A DNA stretch of 7,138 nt, from contig CAINUH010000430.1 of NCBI GenBank assembly GCA_903853735.1, positions 1-7,138 on the forward strand. Reading direction: 5' to 3'. Shown here in pieces: positions 4,773-7,138 of the stretch (within the stretch, counting starts at the first letter, position 1; the number at the start of each line of letters is the position of its first letter). The notes beneath the pieces are model-generated. The model saw only the letters and a program-made list of their open reading frames with translations, was not told the DNA's origin and did not search any database. Origin of the DNA: an uncultured Desulfomonile sp. (GTDB lineage Bacteria > Desulfobacterota > Desulfomonilia > Desulfomonilales > Desulfomonilaceae). A program made the position numbers and the translations under genes.

Positions 4773-6803
4773 GTGGCGCAAAACCTTTCAAGGATAAGAA
4801 ATATAGGGATTACGGCTCATATTGACGCGGGAAAAACCACCCTGACCGAGAGAATCCTCTTCTACACTAAAAAGATTCACAAAATAGGGGAAGTCGATGA
4901 TGGTTCGGCCACAATGGACTATATGCCGCAGGAACAAGAACGCGGTATCACCATTACCTCAGCCGCTACCACCTTCAATTGGAAGGGGCATGACATTCAT
5001 TTGATCGACACCCCGGGCCATGTGGATTTTACCATTGAGGTGGAGCGTTGCCTCAGAGTACTCGATGGAGTGGTCGCGGTTCTCTGTGCAGTAGGCGGAG
5101 TTGAACCTCAAACAGAAACGGTTTGGCACCAGGCAGACCGATACAACGTACCGAGAATAGTATTCGTCAACAAACTCGATAGGGTTGGAGCCAATTTTGA
5201 ACGTGCTCTATCCATGTTGCGCCAAAGGTTGGGAGCCCATCCGGTTCCGGTGCAGATTCCTATGATGGCGGGAGATGAATGTCTGGGAGTGGTGGACCTG
5301 ATTCGTATGAAGGGAATCATCTGGGATCAGTCATCTCAAGGTTCGGAACTGGACTACATTGACATACCTTCTCAGTATCTCGATGAATCCGTTGCAGCAC
5401 GGCAATTCATGCTGGAGTCCGCAGCAGAAATGGATGAAGACCTTCTCGAATACTATCTGGAACACGACGATCTTGACGAGAAGCAAATCATAATGGGACT
5501 CCGTATCGGCACCTTATCCAATCGGCTGGTACCAACATTATGCGGTTCCGCTCTGAAAAATGTCGGCGTTCAGCCCGTTATTGATGCTGTAATAGACTTT
5601 CTTCCCTCGCCTTTAGACGTTCCCCCCGTGGCTGGAATAAATCCGCTGACAGGGGCTCAGGAACAGCGGTTTCCCAAGTCCAGGGAACCCCTTTGCGCAT
5701 TCGCTTTTAAGGTTGTGATGGATCAAGGAAGAAAAGCCACCTATCTGAGAATTTATTCAGGAGACTTACTGGCTGAAAAGGAAGTTTATAATGCAACGAG
5801 AGGGGTCCGGGAGCGAGTGGCTCGCCTGTTCTTAATGCACGCCAACAAGAGAGAAAAGATAAGTTCGGCTCCCCCCGGCACCATAGCCCTCGCAGTGGGC
5901 CTCAAGGACACCAAAACGGGAGATACTCTGACTGATCAGTCTGCCCCGCTTATCCTTGAATCTCTCGACATGTATAAGCCCGTTATCTCAATAGCCATCG
6001 AACCCAAAACCCGCTCGGATCAGGAAAAACTCCAGGCAAGTCTCGAAAAAATTGCGGTTGAAGACCCGACTTTCGCGTTCAACGAGAATGCAGATACTGC
6101 ACAACTCCTCATATCAGGAATGGGCGAACTGCACTTGGAGATAATTGTCGATAGGCTAAAAAGAGAATATGGAGTTGAAGTCAGGACCGGTAAACCCCAG
6201 GTTCTGTACAAGGAAACTGTGCAGGCTCAAGCAAGGGCTCACGTCATATTCGATCGCGAGATCCATGATGTGCGTCATTTCGGGGAAATTACGCTTACCG
6301 TGTCCCCAACGTCCAGAGGTGAAGGTTTTCTGTTCCAAGCCGCCTTAGGGCCTGAATTTACCGGTTCGGAAACGATAAAACACGTTGAACAAGGTGCTAG
6401 GGAAGCAACTTTGGCAGGTGTTTTGGCCGGCAATGAGGTTGTCGATGTACGGGTAGTCCTCGAAGCGCTCGGGAATGATGTTTCTTCAATGAGTGGCCTG
6501 GGGTTGAAAGTAGCCGCGTCTCAGGCTTGCAAGGAAGCTTGCGAAAAGGCATCGCCTGTGCTTCTCGAACCTTACATGAGCGTGGAGGTAGTAGTTCCTG
6601 AAGAATTTGTAGGAGAAGTCATTGCTGATCTTAATAGCCGAAAGGGCAGGCTTGAGGAAGTCGTCCCCCGCGCAGGAACGTCCCTTGTCAGAGCAGGAGT
6701 TCCTCTGGCAACAATGTTCGGCTATTCCACGTCATTGAGATCAATTAGTCAAGGACGAGGAATATTTACCATGCAGTACTCGCATTACGACGTGAAACTC
6801 TGA
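4773..6803 (+). CDS. fusA: Elongation factor G paralogue, possibly a ribosome-recycling EF-G2 type
   Basis: This 676-residue translational GTPase drives tRNA-mRNA translocation and/or, with RRF, ribosome splitting in the cytosol. The G domain is complete: AHIDAGKTT (15-23), RGIT (57-60), DTPGH (79-83, His83), NKLD (133-136, where most EF-Gs have NKMD) and GSAL (258-261). Domains II (about 305-400), III ([10 protein letters not shown], 448-457), IV and V follow. Two things are odd. The domain IV tip, normally near HDVDSS, reads [12 protein letters not shown] (566-577), with Gly/Asn where the tip histidine is expected. The protein also stops at SHYDVKL, without the short tail of E. coli EF-G. 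The gene stands alone, not beside rpsL, rpsG or tuf. This fits the second EF-G found in spirochaetes, planctomycetes, Desulfobacterota and mitochondria (spdEFG/mtEFG group). The EF-G call is certain; the fusA symbol and the paralogue type are tentative. Confidence 0.95.
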   Translation: MAQNLSRIRNIGITAHIDAGKTTLTERILFYTKKIHKIGEVDDGSATMDYMPQEQERGITITSAATTFNWKGHDIHLIDTPGHVDFTIEVERCLRVLDGVVAVLCAVGGVEPQTETVWHQADRYNVPRIVFVNKLDRVGANFERALSMLRQRLGAHPVPVQIPMMAGDECLGVVDLIRMKGIIWDQSSQGSELDYIDIPSQYLDESVAARQFMLESAAEMDEDLLEYYLEHDDLDEKQIIMGLRIGTLSNRLVPTLCGSALKNVGVQPVIDAVIDFLPSPLDVPPVAGINPLTGAQEQRFPKSREPLCAFAFKVVMDQGRKATYLRIYSGDLLAEKEVYNATRGVRERVARLFLMHANKREKISSAPPGTIALAVGLKDTKTGDTLTDQSAPLILESLDMYKPVISIAIEPKTRSDQEKLQASLEKIAVEDPTFAFNENADTAQLLISGMGELHLEIIVDRLKREYGVEVRTGKPQVLYKETVQAQARAHVIFDREIHDVRHFGEITLTVSPTSRGEGFLFQAALGPEFTGSETIKHVEQGAREATLAGVLAGNEVVDVRVVLEALGNDVSSMSGLGLKVAASQACKEACEKASPVLLEPYMSVEVVVPEEFVGEVIADLNSRKGRLEEVVPRAGTSLVRAGVPLATMFGYSTSLRSISQGRGIFTMQYSHYDVKL

Positions 6804-6913
6804 TTCACCCGTATTTATTATGGCATTGGCGTGAGGACGAGTGATAGCATGAGGTTGTTACGGCAATTGGAAGGGAGGCTTTTCCCCTATATTATTTGAC
6901 TTGGGTTAATGAG

Positions 6914-6930
6914 ATGATCCGAACGATCAT
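6914..6930. repeat. Small inverted repeat downstream of EF-G
   Basis: ATGATC (6914-6919) and GATCAT (6925-6930) are exact complements around a 5-base loop (cgaac). There is no T-run after it. It is short enough to be chance, but it sits in the same non-coding gap as the longer hairpin at 6956. Confidence 0.3.
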
Positions 6931-6955
6931 GGTGATTTGGGTTTTATCATGGAAA

Positions 6956-6989
6956 GCGACTAAATGCAACCAGAAACCCGTTTAGTCGC
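6956..6989. terminator. Strong hairpin between convergent genes, candidate bidirectional terminator
   Basis: GCGACTAAA (6956-6964) and TTTAGTCGC (6981-6989) are exact reverse complements. A further G-U and G-C pair inside extends the stem to 11 bp around a 12-base loop. It lies between the EF-G stop (6803) and the stop of the minus-strand gene (7013), where a shared terminator is expected. Neither side has a clean run of T: the minus-strand exit reads only TTT before CC. It may instead be a 3'-end stabilising structure. The remainder of 6804-7012 holds no ORF or other signal I can support. Confidence 0.45.
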
Positions 6990-7012
6990 GCTACGTGCTC
7001 TGTCTAGATATT

Positions 7013-7138
7013 TTATAATTTGGCGAGTTTCTTCCAAGCCGAGCTATATTGTCTGAGGATTCTTTCAAGGACTTCCTTATCAGGCATATTACTATTCTCT
7101 ATGCATGGCAAACTTCTAGTGACCTTAGCAAGCTTCAC
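7013..7138 (-). CDS. C-terminus of a truncated unidentified protein
   Basis: An open minus-strand frame enters from the right edge and ends at TAA (7015-7013), giving 41 residues. They finish with a charged, helix-like stretch, KEVLERILRQYSSAWKKLAKL. The composition (Lys/Glu/Leu heptad-like, one Trp, one Cys) looks like protein rather than a shadow frame, and no competing gene overlaps it. A GTG is its first codon at the very edge, so a start there cannot be excluded, but the gene most likely continues beyond the window. No family can be assigned. It converges on EF-G, with the hairpin at 6956-6989 just downstream of its stop. Confidence 0.45.
   Translation of the reverse strand: MKLAKVTRSLPCIENSNMPDKEVLERILRQYSSAWKKLAKL

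Noticed and set aside
6869..6889. GGGA...TCCC after EF-G as an intrinsic terminator
   Set aside because: The stem is only 4 bp and is followed by ctatattatttg rather than a T-run, which is too weak to call.
6956..6989. The long hairpin as an integron attC site
   Set aside because: No GTTRRRY core, no paired R and L boxes and no cassette-like gene arrangement are visible.

Overview
The window is about 7.1 kb of ordinary-looking bacterial chromosome, close to 50% G+C by eye, with mixed ATG/GTG starts and tight coding density. The gene mix is a soluble PAS histidine kinase with a cysteine-rich C-terminus, a stand-alone ADP-forming acyl-CoA synthetase alpha-type protein, an Ogr/Delta-type zinc-ribbon protein and a divergent EF-G. 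This fits an anaerobic Desulfobacterota (former Deltaproteobacteria) organism, such as a sulfate reducer or syntroph, but the assignment is inference from family distribution, not proof. I see no tRNA, rRNA, CRISPR array, transposase or phage module.

Layout from left to right. Positions 1-390 are on the minus strand: a small zinc-ribbon protein (390-106), followed by the first ten codons of another gene (32-1) with a good ribosome binding site, possibly an isochorismatase-family hydrolase. A divergent intergenic region (391-667) carries an imperfect inverted repeat. Positions 668-3290 are on the plus strand: a soluble PAS histidine kinase, then a CoA-binding/acyl-CoA synthetase alpha-type protein. 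Convergent to these, with only 5 bp between stop codons, is a minus-strand pair: an NYN/YacP-like nuclease-fold protein and PgeF (YfiH/laccase-domain), joined by an ATGGATGA stop/start overlap. Another divergent intergenic region (4581-4772) holds a probable promoter overlapped by a perfect 9-bp inverted repeat and a leader hairpin. These precede a plus-strand EF-G gene (4773-6803). The last 335 bases hold two inverted repeats and the C-terminus of an unidentified minus-strand protein that runs out of the window.

How the genes may work together: the window is a string of small transcription units rather than one pathway. The kinase has no response regulator beside it and lacks membrane segments, so it is probably an orphan cytosolic sensor. 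The synthetase alpha protein has no ATP-grasp beta partner here. PgeF and the NYN protein are translationally coupled and may share a housekeeping role in RNA or nucleoside/cell-wall quality control.

The points most worth a second look are the six-cysteine segment inside the kinase ATP-binding domain, the altered domain IV tip of EF-G (suggesting a recycling-type rather than a standard translocase), and the palindromic EF-G promoter. I found no convincing wholly new multi-gene system.
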